A program made the translations under genes and the position numbers. A stretch of 39,886 nt of DNA, taken from contig JAFWKY010000006.1 of assembly GCA_017514105.1 (NCBI GenBank), positions 1 to 39,886 of the forward strand, given 5' to 3'. The DNA is from Candidatus Saccharimonadota bacterium. GTDB taxonomy: Bacteria > Patescibacteriota > Saccharimonadia > Saccharimonadales > Saccharimonadaceae. Shown here in pieces: positions 31,716-39,562 of this stretch (position 1 is its first letter; every line of letters begins with the position of its first letter). Below the pieces are notes generated by a model, which was not told the origin of the DNA, made no database searches, and was given only the letters and a program-made list of their open reading frames with translations.

Positions 31716-32953
31716 GTTTTGAATTTTTGAATTATTCGTTTGATGAAGCAACTGGCGTGGCGGAGTTTCGGTATCGGAACGGTGCGGAGACTTTTGCAGA
31801 AAAAGTAACTTTCGCGATAAAACGCTCTGAGAGATACGACAAAAAAGCTTTGGAACGGGCGTTGTTTTTGGCATTTATGGTACTAGGTACGTCGTATTAC
31901 AAAGTTGCGGCTGGGAGAGAAGTGAAGGTCGGTGGCAAATTGGACGAGTGGCAGGCGAAGTTTTTTGATAAAGTTTATCAGGAAGGACTGAGCCAGTTTG
32001 CTTTTGAGAATGGGCTGACGCGGGATAACTTGGCGCATTTTGTGGCGAACGAGGACGCTAACGGTGGCGTCGTGAACAGCAATAGCGAAGCGTCGGTTGC
32101 GTGGTCTGGTAGTACTGAGGCCGACGTATTGGAAGATGAGCGTGTGTTGGTGCTGGTGAGCGGCGGAAAGGATTCGCTACTTACACTAGAAATGCTACGA
32201 GAACAGGGCGCGAAGTGTTACGCAATGTATATTACTTCGCAAGAAAGTTATCCAGAAATTGTGGACGAGGCCGCGGGAGAAATGAACCCGGTAATTGTGC
32301 GGCGTGAGATAGACAAAGAAGCTCTAAAACGTGCTGGCGGAATGAATGGTCATGTGCCAGTGACGATTATCAACGAGGCGTTAGCGTTGGTGCAGGCGAT
32401 TTTGCTCAGGTGCGGCAAAATTGCGCTGGGAATTGGCATGGAAGGCATGGAAGCGCACGCGTGGATTGATGATTTGCCGGTAAACCACCAGTGGTCCAAG
32501 ACGGCAGAGGCGCAGAAACTTTTGCGTGAATATGTGAAACAATACATTTCTGCGGATTTGACAATAGATTTGCCGCTAGAAAAATATGACGAACTTGCGA
32601 TTGCACAGATGTTTGCAGAAAAATGTTGGACAAAATATGGTGATAAGTTTTCGTCTTGTAATGTGGCGAATTACAAACAGGATGCGAACAATCGTGAATT
32701 GAAATGGTGCGGAAAATGTGCGAAGTGCGCGAACTCATACTTGTTGTTTGCGCCATTTGTGGCATACGAGGAGCAAAAGAAGATTTTTGGGCATGATTTG
32801 TTTGAGGATGCAGATTTGACAGAAATCTATAAGGGACTTTTGGGCGTGGATGGCGTAATGAAGCCGTTTGAGTGCGTGGCGAGCAGGGCAGAACTAAAAA
32901 AAGCCTATCGCGATAGGCTGCCCGGATATGGTGAGTTGCCGTTTGAGATATAA
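31712..32953 (+). CDS. murL: UDP-MurNAc-L-alanyl-L-glutamate epimerase (MurL)
   Basis: Two-domain enzyme that turns the terminal L-Glu of UDP-MurNAc-L-Ala-L-Glu into D-Glu, using ATP. The N-terminal domain (about 1-125) has the family pattern AFMVLGTSYYKVAAG. The C-terminal ATP-pyrophosphatase-like domain starts with LVSGGKDSLLTLEML (Ser150-Ser155), then GHVPVTIIN, VNHQWSKT and SSCN, and a CxxCxxC cluster WCGKCAKC. These blocks agree with remembered MurL proteins of Xanthomonas and actinomycetes. The start overlaps murD by 4 bases, with AAAGGAAT upstream. The genetic link to murD supports both assignments. Confidence 0.87.
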   Translation: MSFEFLNYSFDEATGVAEFRYRNGAETFAEKVTFAIKRSERYDKKALERALFLAFMVLGTSYYKVAAGREVKVGGKLDEWQAKFFDKVYQEGLSQFAFENGLTRDNLAHFVANEDANGGVVNSNSEASVAWSGSTEADVLEDERVLVLVSGGKDSLLTLEMLREQGAKCYAMYITSQESYPEIVDEAAGEMNPVIVRREIDKEALKRAGGMNGHVPVTIINEALALVQAILLRCGKIALGIGMEGMEAHAWIDDLPVNHQWSKTAEAQKLLREYVKQYISADLTIDLPLEKYDELAIAQMFAEKCWTKYGDKFSSCNVANYKQDANNRELKWCGKCAKCANSYLLFAPFVAYEEQKKIFGHDLFEDADLTEIYKGLLGVDGVMKPFECVASRAELKKAYRDRLPGYGELPFEI

Positions 32954-32982
32954 AATATACCCCCTTTCGGGGATATATTTTA
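32952..32982. terminator. Bidirectional terminator after murL
   Basis: AAAATATACCCCC pairs with GGGGATATATTTT (one mismatch) around TTTC, flanked by A and T runs. It serves murL and the convergent small gene whose stop it overlaps. Confidence 0.85.
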
Positions 32983-33231
32983 TTGTGTGAGATGCCAGGA
33001 AAGGTCGCGAGAGTTGAACTCTAGCGTCATTTTTTCCCGACCAACTAGAACGTCGAAGATGTGCAAGACCGCTTCGCCCGCAAAGCGAACGTGCGTTTGC
33101 AAAAGATCGGTAATTTCCGTTTCGGATTCACCCCGTCGCCTAAATGTGAGCGGCTGACACGGAGTCATTTCGTATCCGAAGAGGGCCATTACCTCCACGC
33201 GTTCTGTTTTGTTTTTGTTAAAGTTTTTCAT
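32980..33231 (-). CDS. Small protein of unknown function with structured leader
   Basis: An 83-residue soluble protein, with a basic N-terminus (KNFNKNKTERVEVM) then a mixed charged body without membrane segments. The centre has ETEITDLLQTHVRFAGEAVL and the end GREKMTLEFNSRDLSWHL. No family is recognised. Translation is well supported by AAGGAGTC upstream. The leader of about 136 bases can fold in ways that hide this ribosome site, so expression may be regulated. It lies downstream of dus, with a promoter that contains the dus stop codon. Confidence 0.75.
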   Translation of the reverse strand: MKNFNKNKTERVEVMALFGYEMTPCQPLTFRRRGESETEITDLLQTHVRFAGEAVLHIFDVLVGREKMTLEFNSRDLSWHLTQ

Positions 33232-33367
33232 AAAGACTCCTTCAAATTATTATTGTTAGAGTCATTTATGTGAGCCTGATTTATTGGCTCCTGGTTACGA
33301 GCATAAATGACAAATACTCGCAACTTTGAACTTTTCTCATTGCCAGTGACCTAGGTTTAGCATGAGT
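33232..33367 (-). promoter_or_regulatory. Structured 5' leader that can hide the ribosome binding site
   Basis: On the minus strand, arms 33302-33310 and 33262-33270 are perfectly complementary (TCATTTATG/CATAAATGA) and enclose a second stem GAGCC/GGCTC (33286-33290 with 33272-33276). Next, GACTC (33259-33263) can pair with GAGTC of the Shine-Dalgarno site (33235-33239). This last stem shares two bases with the first, so the two folds compete. That is the layout of a translational switch; no known class is recognised. Confidence 0.45.
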
Positions 33368-33373
33368 AATTTA

Positions 33374-33382
33374 ATTATAACA
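33374..33382 (-). promoter_or_regulatory. Extended -10 of the small gene, containing the dus stop codon
   Basis: Minus strand TGT-TATAAT (hexamer 33374-33379). The dus stop TAA (33375-33377) is inside the hexamer. It gives a leader of about 136 bases. Confidence 0.6.
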
Positions 33383-34337
33383 CATTGTTTCGTAAATCAA
33401 CCGTTTCTAAAATGGCGCGCGCTTCGGAAATGGAATGAGTCTCCATGAGTTTGGCGCGGATGTCTGATGCGCCCGGGAAGTTGTTGACGTAGATTTTGAA
33501 AAAATGCTTTAGAGGCTCGTAAGACAGTGCCCGAGAAGATGCTTTTTCGTACAAGTCCAAATGCAAATTTAAAAGTTCCATCAATTCTTCGCGGGTGGGT
33601 TGGTGGTCGGTAAAGCAGTAAGGATTTTGGAAAACGCCACGGCCGATCATAAAACCATCTACTTCCGGATACTTGGCGTGAAGTTCTAGAGCATGTGCGC
33701 GGTCCTTGATGTCGCCATTAATAACCAGTTTGGTAGTTGGGCTAATTTCGTTGCGCATTTTGATGATTTCTGGAATAAGTTCGTAATGCGCGGGAACTTT
33801 GCTCATTTCCTTTTTGGTACGAAGATGAACTGTGAGAGCGGCTGGTTGTTCGCGGAGTAGCATTGGCAGCCATTCGCGGAACTCGTCTGGTTGGCTCCAA
33901 CCGAGGCGGGTTTTGATGGAAACTGGTAATTCTGTGTGAGCGCGGGCGTTACGGTAACATTTTGTGGCGAGATCTGGTGTTTTGATCATGGCAGCGCCGC
34001 CGCCGGTACGATTGACGTTCTTGTCTGGGCAACCAAAATTGAGGTCTACTCCCGAAAAACCTAGCGATTGGAGCGCGCCGGAAACTTCCGCAAAATGTTC
34101 AGGATTTTTACCCCAAATTTGGGCAATAATAGGGGAATCTGATGGCGCAATCCTTAGGCGTTCCAAGGCGTTCCAGCGGCCTTTTTCGGAAGCGTAACTC
34201 GAAACGTTGGTAAATTCTGTAAAAAACAAATCTGGCCGTCCGGCATGAGCAATAACTTGGCGGAAAGCGATATCGGTGACGCTTTCCATGGGTGCCAAGA
34301 TTAGAAATGGTTTAGGTAATTCGTTCCAAATATTCAT
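33375..34337 (-). CDS. dus: tRNA-dihydrouridine synthase
   Basis: FMN enzyme that reduces uridine to dihydrouridine in the tRNA D loop. The 320-residue protein starts at MNIWNELPKPFLILAPMES; the longer frame to 34421 crosses the divergent prfB promoter and is rejected. The TIM barrel shows LAPMESVTDIAFR, FTEFTNVSS, IAQIWGKNPEHF, the catalytic Cys in DLNFGCPDKNV, SIKTRLGW, LTVHLRTK, VINGDIKD and FMIGRGVFQNP, then a helical C-terminal RNA-binding domain. The usual KGGAGSALM loop reads RTGGGAAMI. Which Dus subgroup (A, B, C) is not clear. TGC-TAGATT upstream is a weak -10. Confidence 0.93.
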   Translation of the reverse strand: MNIWNELPKPFLILAPMESVTDIAFRQVIAHAGRPDLFFTEFTNVSSYASEKGRWNALERLRIAPSDSPIIAQIWGKNPEHFAEVSGALQSLGFSGVDLNFGCPDKNVNRTGGGAAMIKTPDLATKCYRNARAHTELPVSIKTRLGWSQPDEFREWLPMLLREQPAALTVHLRTKKEMSKVPAHYELIPEIIKMRNEISPTTKLVINGDIKDRAHALELHAKYPEVDGFMIGRGVFQNPYCFTDHQPTREELMELLNLHLDLYEKASSRALSYEPLKHFFKIYVNNFPGASDIRAKLMETHSISEARAILETVDLRNNVL

Positions 34338-34400
34338 AAACGTACTCTTTAATCTAGCACGAGTGGCGCAAGAAATCAACCCCCCACCCCCAGGAAATAA

Positions 34401-34418
34401 TGGTATAATGAATACATG
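34401..34418 (+). promoter_or_regulatory. Extended -10 of prfB
   Basis: TGG-TATAAT (hexamer 34404-34409) ends six bases before the ATG at 34416. No Shine-Dalgarno site. Confidence 0.65.
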
Positions 34419-35528
34419 CAAGATTTACTTAAACGTCTGAATATACTAGAACAAGATTTCAAACAGGTATATGACAAACTGAAAATTGATGAAAAAATCA
34501 GCGAAATATCCGCATTAGAAAAAGAAGTTGCGGAGCCGGAAATTTGGCATAATGTGCAGTTGGCGACCGAAAAAAATCAACGTTTGGCGCAACTTTCCGA
34601 CGAAGTGCAACCTTGGCAGTTGTTGGATACGCAAATTGCAGACATCAAAGAATTAATTGAACTTGCAGACGATAGTTTGCGCGCTGAAGTCGAGACGCAA
34701 ATTGCAGCGATGGAAAATCAACTGGCCGAATTAAAAAAGGCTCTCAGATTTACTGGAAAATACGACGAGAATGACGCAATTCTCAGAATTACTTCTGGTG
34801 CCGGCGGTACAGAAGCAATGGACTGGGCCGGGATGTTGGAACGAATGTATGTGAGATTTGCGGAAAGAAATGGACTAAAAATGGCCCTGATAGAAAAAGT
34901 CGCGGGCGAAGAGGCAGGCATAAAGACTGCTGTGTACGAGATAACGAAAAATGGAGTAGGTGGCGATAATACAGATAACTTTATGGGCGCAAAAGCATAC
35001 GGGATACTGAAATCTGAACATGGCGTGCATCGTTTGGTGCGCTTGTCGCCGTTTAATGCGAATAATTTGCGCCAAACTTCGTTTGCCTTGGTGGAGATTT
35101 TGCCAGTCATCAAGGCCGATACGGATGTGCAAATAGACGATAAAGATCTCAGAATTGACGTTTATCATTCTGGCGGTCATGGTGGACAGTCTGTGAATAC
35201 TACTAATTCGGCGGTACGAATTACGCATCTTCCTACAAATACAGTTGTGGCGATTCAAAACGAGCGCTCGCAACTACAAAACAGAGAGAAGGCGATGGAG
35301 ATTTTGCGTGGCAAATTGGTACAAATGCAACTGGAACAGCACGCTGAGTCAATTGACAAATTACGCGCTGGCGAGTCGGCCGGATGGGGACAGCAAATCC
35401 GAAATTACGTTCTGCAGCCATACAAGTTGGTCAAAGACACGCGAACTGGCTACGAAGAAACCGACCCGGACGCAGTGCTTGACGGCAAAATTGAAGGTTT
35501 TATTGATAATTATCTTGAAAATAATTAA
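34416..35528 (+). CDS. prfB: Peptide chain release factor 2
   Basis: Terminates translation at UGA and UAA. The 370-residue protein has the helical N-terminal domain (about 1-110), the codon-reading tripeptide Ser211-Pro212-Phe213 (RLSPFNANN), and the GGQ motif at 256-258 (SGGHGGQSVN) with NSAVRITHLPT. The SPF tripeptide separates it from RF1. The frame is continuous, so the autoregulatory +1 frameshift of Escherichia coli prfB is not used. Its presence, and TGA as the stop of rnhA and of the histidine kinase gene, show the standard bacterial code. Confidence 0.95.
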   Translation: MQDLLKRLNILEQDFKQVYDKLKIDEKISEISALEKEVAEPEIWHNVQLATEKNQRLAQLSDEVQPWQLLDTQIADIKELIELADDSLRAEVETQIAAMENQLAELKKALRFTGKYDENDAILRITSGAGGTEAMDWAGMLERMYVRFAERNGLKMALIEKVAGEEAGIKTAVYEITKNGVGGDNTDNFMGAKAYGILKSEHGVHRLVRLSPFNANNLRQTSFALVEILPVIKADTDVQIDDKDLRIDVYHSGGHGGQSVNTTNSAVRITHLPTNTVVAIQNERSQLQNREKAMEILRGKLVQMQLEQHAESIDKLRAGESAGWGQQIRNYVLQPYKLVKDTRTGYEETDPDAVLDGKIEGFIDNYLENN

Positions 35529-35534
35529 TTTCTG

Positions 35535-35739
35535 TGCTATAATTAGGTAGTTATTTCTAGACACAAGGTTAGGTCCACAAATCTCACGTTGGAAACCGTC
35601 CTCAAAGTCTAGTTTTAATAGTGCAGTTTTGCCTGTTGTACAGAGGCAAAACGGCAACCTGTAAAGGTGTCTACTTATAGGGTAGACGTTTCACCTTTTA
35701 AAGAGGTGGAGTTAAACAAACTTAAAGGAAAGGAATAGA
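35535..35739 (+). promoter_or_regulatory. Promoter and structured leader of the ribosomal protein operon
   Basis: TGC-TATAAT (hexamer 35538-35543) begins a leader of about 190 bases. Stems: CTAGAC/GTCTAG (35557-35562 with 35607-35612), GTTTTGCCT/AGGCAAAAC (35626-35634 with 35644-35652) and AAAGGTG/CACCTTT (35663-35669 with 35692-35698) enclosing GTCTAC/GTAGAC. CACCT can instead pair with AGGTG at 35704-35708, giving two exclusive folds just before the ribosome binding site. Feedback by an operon product such as L4 is plausible from other bacteria but is not shown here. Confidence 0.55.
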
Positions 35740-36360
35740 ATGCAAGTCATTCTCGGCACCAAAATTGGTATGACCCAGATCATCGGTGAAGACGGCGTTG
35801 TGACTCCAGTCACGATTCTGCAAGCCGGTCCGTGCGCAGTGACTCAGATAAAGACTGTCGAAACCGACGGTTATAATGCTGTGCAAGTGGGCTACGGTCA
35901 GGGTAAGAATCTGAGCAAGTCGGTTACTGGCCATGTAAAAAAGGCTGGTGAAAATATCAACCCTAAAGTTCTCAAAGAATTTCGCGTAGAAGTTTTGCCT
36001 GAAGGTATTAAACTCGGCGATACTTTGACGGTAGAAAGTTTCAAACTCGGTGACAAGGTTAGCGTCACTGGCACGAGCAAGGGTAAAGGTTATGCAGGTA
36101 CGGTAAAGCGTCACAACTTTAACGAATCTCGTAATACCCATGGCTTTAAGGGTGATATTCGTAAAGTTGGTTCAATTGGTTCAATGTACCCACAAAAAGT
36201 CTGGAAAGGCAAGAAAATGCCAGGACGTATGGGACACGATACTGTGACCGTAAAGAATTTGGTAGTGGCTTATATTGATGCTGCTAACAACTTGATCGGT
36301 CTCAAAGGCGCAGTGCCTGGCCCGAAGCGCTCAATTGTAACCGTGGAGGGAAAGGAGTAA
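35740..36360 (+). CDS. rplC: Large ribosomal subunit protein uL3
   Basis: One of the earliest assembly proteins of the large subunit, reaching the peptidyl transferase centre. The 206-residue protein has the start VILGTKIGMTQI, the central loop GKGYAGTVKRHNF with RNTHGFKGDIRKVGSIGSM, and the end VPGPKRSIVTVEG. Family length is normal. AAAGGAAAGGAAT upstream gives a strong ribosome site. It is the first gene of the operon here; the rpsJ (S10) gene usually found in front is missing from this place. Confidence 0.97.
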   Translation: MQVILGTKIGMTQIIGEDGVVTPVTILQAGPCAVTQIKTVETDGYNAVQVGYGQGKNLSKSVTGHVKKAGENINPKVLKEFRVEVLPEGIKLGDTLTVESFKLGDKVSVTGTSKGKGYAGTVKRHNFNESRNTHGFKGDIRKVGSIGSMYPQKVWKGKKMPGRMGHDTVTVKNLVVAYIDAANNLIGLKGAVPGPKRSIVTVEGKE

Positions 36361-36361
36361 T

Positions 36362-36964
36362 ATGGCTACACTTAATAAAGATATTTTCGGTCTCTCCGTA
36401 GAAAATCATGAGTTAGTAAAATTGGCTTATGATGCATATCTTGCTAATTCTCGTTCTTCACACGCAAAGACTTTGAAGCGTGGTGAAGTACGTGGTGGTG
36501 GCAAGAAACCATGGAAGCAAAAAGGAACAGGGCGCGCTCGTTTTGGTAGCACCCGCAACCCGATTTGGCGTCATGGTGGTGTGGCATTTGGTCGCACTGG
36601 TGAAGAAAATTTCACCAAGAAGATTAGCAAATCCGCAAAGCGTCAGGCTGTTTGCCAAGCACTCTCACTAAAGAATGCAGACAAGGCAGTAGTAACGATT
36701 GCAGATTTCAAGATCAAAGAGGGCAGGACGAAGGAGATAGTAAAAATATTAACAGACAATAAAATTGACAGTAATGCAAATATATTGTTTGTTGTTCCTG
36801 AAAAGGACGAATTGACTGTGCGTGCAACTCGCAACATTGCAAATTTGAAGGCGGTACGCCCAACTTATCTTAATGTCTTTGACATTATGAACGCTGACAA
36901 GGTAGTAGTTGTGGAAGCAGCATTGCCAGCAATGGAAGCATGGCTCATTGGAGAGGAGAAGTAA
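36362..36964 (+). CDS. rplD: Large ribosomal subunit protein uL4
   Basis: Binds 23S rRNA domain I and lines the exit tunnel; in Escherichia coli it also represses the S10 operon. The 200-residue protein has the extended loop with RSSHAKTLKRGEVRGGGKKP, WKQKGTGRARFGSTRNPIWR and GGVAFG, then the globular C-terminal Rossmann-like part. AAGGAG precedes the ATG, overlapping the end of rplC. Confidence 0.97.
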   Translation: MATLNKDIFGLSVENHELVKLAYDAYLANSRSSHAKTLKRGEVRGGGKKPWKQKGTGRARFGSTRNPIWRHGGVAFGRTGEENFTKKISKSAKRQAVCQALSLKNADKAVVTIADFKIKEGRTKEIVKILTDNKIDSNANILFVVPEKDELTVRATRNIANLKAVRPTYLNVFDIMNADKVVVVEAALPAMEAWLIGEEK

Positions 36965-36965
36965 G

Positions 36966-37370
36966 ATGGCAGAAGCAGAAATCAAACTCAACATCCTAGA
37001 ACCACGCGCTACTGAGAAGACCTACGCGGAACAAACCAAGCGTACTTATGTTTTCCCAGTAAAACTCAGTATGAGCAAGCAAGAGATTGCGAAACTCGTT
37101 GAAAAAGAATTCGGAGTAACAGTTACTGATGTTCGCACGCTCGTGCGCAACGGTAAGGCAACTAAATACAGCAAGGGTAAGCATGCTTATCCTGGTATCA
37201 CTTACCGCAAGGACAAGAAGTACGCATACGTTACTTTGAAGGATGGCGATTCGATCAAAGTATTTGAAGAGCCGGAAAAAGAAGATAAGAAAGCCAGCGC
37301 AAAGGAAGCCAAAAAGGCGGAAAAGTCCACCAAGAAGGCAGACAAGAATGCAGGTAAGGAGAATAAATAA
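36966..37370 (+). CDS. rplW: Large ribosomal subunit protein uL23 with Lys/Ala-rich tail
   Basis: Sits at the tunnel exit and docks trigger factor and SRP. The start MAEAEIKLNIL at 36966 follows a GAGAGGAG ribosome site; a longer frame from 36909 lies inside rplD. The core (about 1-100) has EPRATEKTYAEQTKRTYVF and TVTDVRTLVRNGK. Beyond about residue 100 there is an added tail of about 35 residues rich in Lys, Ala and Glu, predicted to be helical or disordered. Its stop overlaps the rplB start by one base. Confidence 0.95.
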   Translation: MAEAEIKLNILEPRATEKTYAEQTKRTYVFPVKLSMSKQEIAKLVEKEFGVTVTDVRTLVRNGKATKYSKGKHAYPGITYRKDKKYAYVTLKDGDSIKVFEEPEKEDKKASAKEAKKAEKSTKKADKNAGKENK

Positions 37371-38206
37371 TGGCAATTAAAGCATATCGCCCGATTACTC
37401 CGGCGCAGCGTCAGAAGACGACTGAGGACTACGACCAAATCACGACTAAAAAGCCGATGAAGTCGCTCCTCAAGGCCAAGAAGCAACAGGCGGGTAAAAA
37501 CAACCAAGGTCGCATTACAGTGCGCCACCGCGGTGGTGGTGTCAAGCGTCATTATCGCTTGATGACCTATAATTTACCAAAAGATTTGACTTTTGTCATT
37601 GAAGAAATTGAGTACGACCCAAATCGTTCAGCACGTATCGCACGTGTCAAAGATGAAAACGGTACATATTATTATGTACTCGCTGACACCAAGATGACCA
37701 AAGGCACTACGTTCAAGACTGGCGATGAGGTTGAAGTTGAAGATAGTAACCGTTTGCCACTTGAGAATATCCCAGTAGGTACATTTGTTTACGCAATTGA
37801 ACTTACTCCTGGTAGAGGTGCTCAAATGGTACGCGCGGCTGGCGCATCAGCCCAACTCATGGCAAAGGAAGATGGCTATGCCACTCTAAAAATGCCATCT
37901 GGCGAAGTTCGCAAAGTACTTGCTACTTGTGAGGCTTCAATTGGTACGGTGTCAAACTTGCAACACCAGAACGTAAAGATTGGTGCTGCTGGTCGTCGTC
38001 GTCGCAAGGGCATCCGCCCAACGGTGCGTGGTGTCGTAATGAACGCTACGGATCACCCACACGGTGGTGGTGACGGTGGTCGTCACGGTAGCGGCAAGGC
38101 TCCTCGTACACCTTGGGGTCAGTTGACGCTCGGTTACCGTACTCGTCATAATAAGAAAACTAATAAGATGATCGTGCGCAGTCGCCACGAAGGAAAGAGG
38201 AAATAA
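37370..38206 (+). CDS. rplB: Large ribosomal subunit protein uL2
   Basis: Needed for subunit joining and peptidyl transfer. The 278-residue protein has normal length, with [31 protein letters not shown], the centre [10 protein letters not shown] and the C-terminal [18 protein letters not shown], whose histidine is the functionally key one. Start and stop each overlap the neighbouring gene by one base (TAATG), so translation is coupled. Confidence 0.97.
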   Translation: MAIKAYRPITPAQRQKTTEDYDQITTKKPMKSLLKAKKQQAGKNNQGRITVRHRGGGVKRHYRLMTYNLPKDLTFVIEEIEYDPNRSARIARVKDENGTYYYVLADTKMTKGTTFKTGDEVEVEDSNRLPLENIPVGTFVYAIELTPGRGAQMVRAAGASAQLMAKEDGYATLKMPSGEVRKVLATCEASIGTVSNLQHQNVKIGAAGRRRRKGIRPTVRGVVMNATDHPHGGGDGGRHGSGKAPRTPWGQLTLGYRTRHNKKTNKMIVRSRHEGKRK

Positions 38207-38499
38207 TGTCTCGGAGTCTTAAGAAAGGTCTATTTGTAGACTATAAACTCGCGAAGAAGGTTGCTGCTCTCTCCGCCGAAGATCGCACTGTGATCAAAAC
38301 TTGGTCTCGCCAGTCTACTATTTCGCCAGAAATGGTAGGTAGGACAATCGCTGTCCATAATGGCAAGGTCCATGTACCAGTTTTCGTTTCCGAAAATATG
38401 GTCGGTCACAAACTCGGCGAGTTTGCGCCAACTCGTAAATTCAAACGCCACGGTGGCAAAAAAGCTGCTGAGGCTGCTGCTGCGAAAGGAACTAACTAA
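38206..38499 (+). CDS. rpsS: Small ribosomal subunit protein uS19
   Basis: Head protein of the small subunit, near the A-site finger. A 97-residue protein with [46 protein letters not shown] and the end [14 protein letters not shown] short Ala-rich tail follows. It overlaps rplB by one base. Confidence 0.97.
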   Translation: MSRSLKKGLFVDYKLAKKVAALSAEDRTVIKTWSRQSTISPEMVGRTIAVHNGKVHVPVFVSENMVGHKLGEFAPTRKFKRHGGKKAAEAAAAKGTN

Positions 38500-38501
38500 T
38501 T

Positions 38502-38933
38502 ATGGCTACGATTTTTGCACACGCATATGAAAAAGGCATTGATTCGCAACCACGCAAGACCAACATTGTTGCGTCGCTAGTTCGCGATCGTTATGTATCT
38601 GACGCGGTGGTAATTCTTGAAAATACCCCACGCCGTGCAGCAAGAGCAGTATTAAAGGCTGTGGAATCTGCAAACGCTAATTTGCTTAATAATTCAGGTA
38701 AATCGATTGATCCAAAGACGATTCGGATTGCTCGTATCTCTGTAACGAGTGGCACTCGTATGCGCCGTTACGTACCAGCATCTCGTGGTCGTGCTTTGCC
38801 ATTTGAGAAGATTAGTAGTAACATCTTTGTCGAGGTCGCAGGCGAAGAAAAAGTAAAAAAGACTGCCGACAAGGCGGCTGAGGCCAAGAAAGGCGATAAG
38901 CCAGCCAAGAAGGCAGATAAGGAGAAAAAGTAA
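38502..38933 (+). CDS. rplV: Large ribosomal subunit protein uL22 with Lys/Ala-rich tail
   Basis: Its long hairpin lines the exit tunnel. The core (about 1-112) has PRKTNIVASLVRDRYVSDA, the Ala/Asn-rich helix, and the hairpin RIARISVTSGTRMRRYVPASR. A tail of about 30 residues made mostly of Lys, Ala and Glu follows, similar to the rplW tail. The family is usually 110-120 residues, so the tail is an addition. Confidence 0.95.
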   Translation: MATIFAHAYEKGIDSQPRKTNIVASLVRDRYVSDAVVILENTPRRAARAVLKAVESANANLLNNSGKSIDPKTIRIARISVTSGTRMRRYVPASRGRALPFEKISSNIFVEVAGEEKVKKTADKAAEAKKGDKPAKKADKEKK

Positions 38934-38934
38934 T

Positions 38935-39561
38935 ATGGGTCAGAAGGTTAATCCCATCTCTTACCGTCTCCAGATTAGCAAGGACTGGTCATCAAAGTGG
39001 TTTACCCGCAAGAGCGACTTTCGTCATTGGCTAGTGGAAGACGTAAAGATTCGTGAGATTATTGAGAACCGCTTCAAGAGCCGTCCAACAATCGCACGCA
39101 TCAACATTGATCGTTCTGCCAACCTTACAACGATTACGATTTTGACTGCCAAGGCAGGTGCCGTAATCGGCAAGCAAGGTGCAGGCATCAACGAACTCAA
39201 GAAACAAATTGAGAAAATCGTTGACGGTCCTATCCGCATCAACGTAGAAGAAGTCAAAAAGCCAGAACTTAACGCCAAACTCGTGGCTGAGAACATCGGT
39301 TTTCAACTTGGAAAGCGTATGAACTTCCGCCGCGCAGTAAAGACCGCGCTTCAGTCAACTATGAACGCTGGCGCTAAGGGTGTGCGTATTGAGGTATCTG
39401 GACGTCTAAATGGCGCCGAGATGAGCCGTCGTGAGAAATTCATTGAAGGTTCGGTGCCTCTACACACGCTTCGTGCTGATATTGATTTCTACTGCCATCA
39501 CGCACCAACAATTGCTGGTATCGTCGGCGTGAAGGTTTGGATTTACAAGGGGGAGAAATAA
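38935..39561 (+). CDS. rpsC: Small ribosomal subunit protein uS3
   Basis: Forms part of the mRNA entry channel and helicase. The 208-residue protein has the start MGQKVNPISYRLQISKDWSS, the KH domain with the loop VIGKQGAGINELKKQIEK, and the C-terminal domain with ISGRLNGAEMSRRE-type sequence (seen as VSGRLNGAEMSRREKF). The end, WIYKGEK, is short; some relatives carry long tails here. Confidence 0.97.
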   Translation: MGQKVNPISYRLQISKDWSSKWFTRKSDFRHWLVEDVKIREIIENRFKSRPTIARINIDRSANLTTITILTAKAGAVIGKQGAGINELKKQIEKIVDGPIRINVEEVKKPELNAKLVAENIGFQLGKRMNFRRAVKTALQSTMNAGAKGVRIEVSGRLNGAEMSRREKFIEGSVPLHTLRADIDFYCHHAPTIAGIVGVKVWIYKGEK

Positions 39562-39562
39562 T

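Noticed and set aside
34416-35528. Programmed frameshift in prfB
   Set aside because: The frame is continuous from the promoter-supported ATG; there is no early in-frame TGA.
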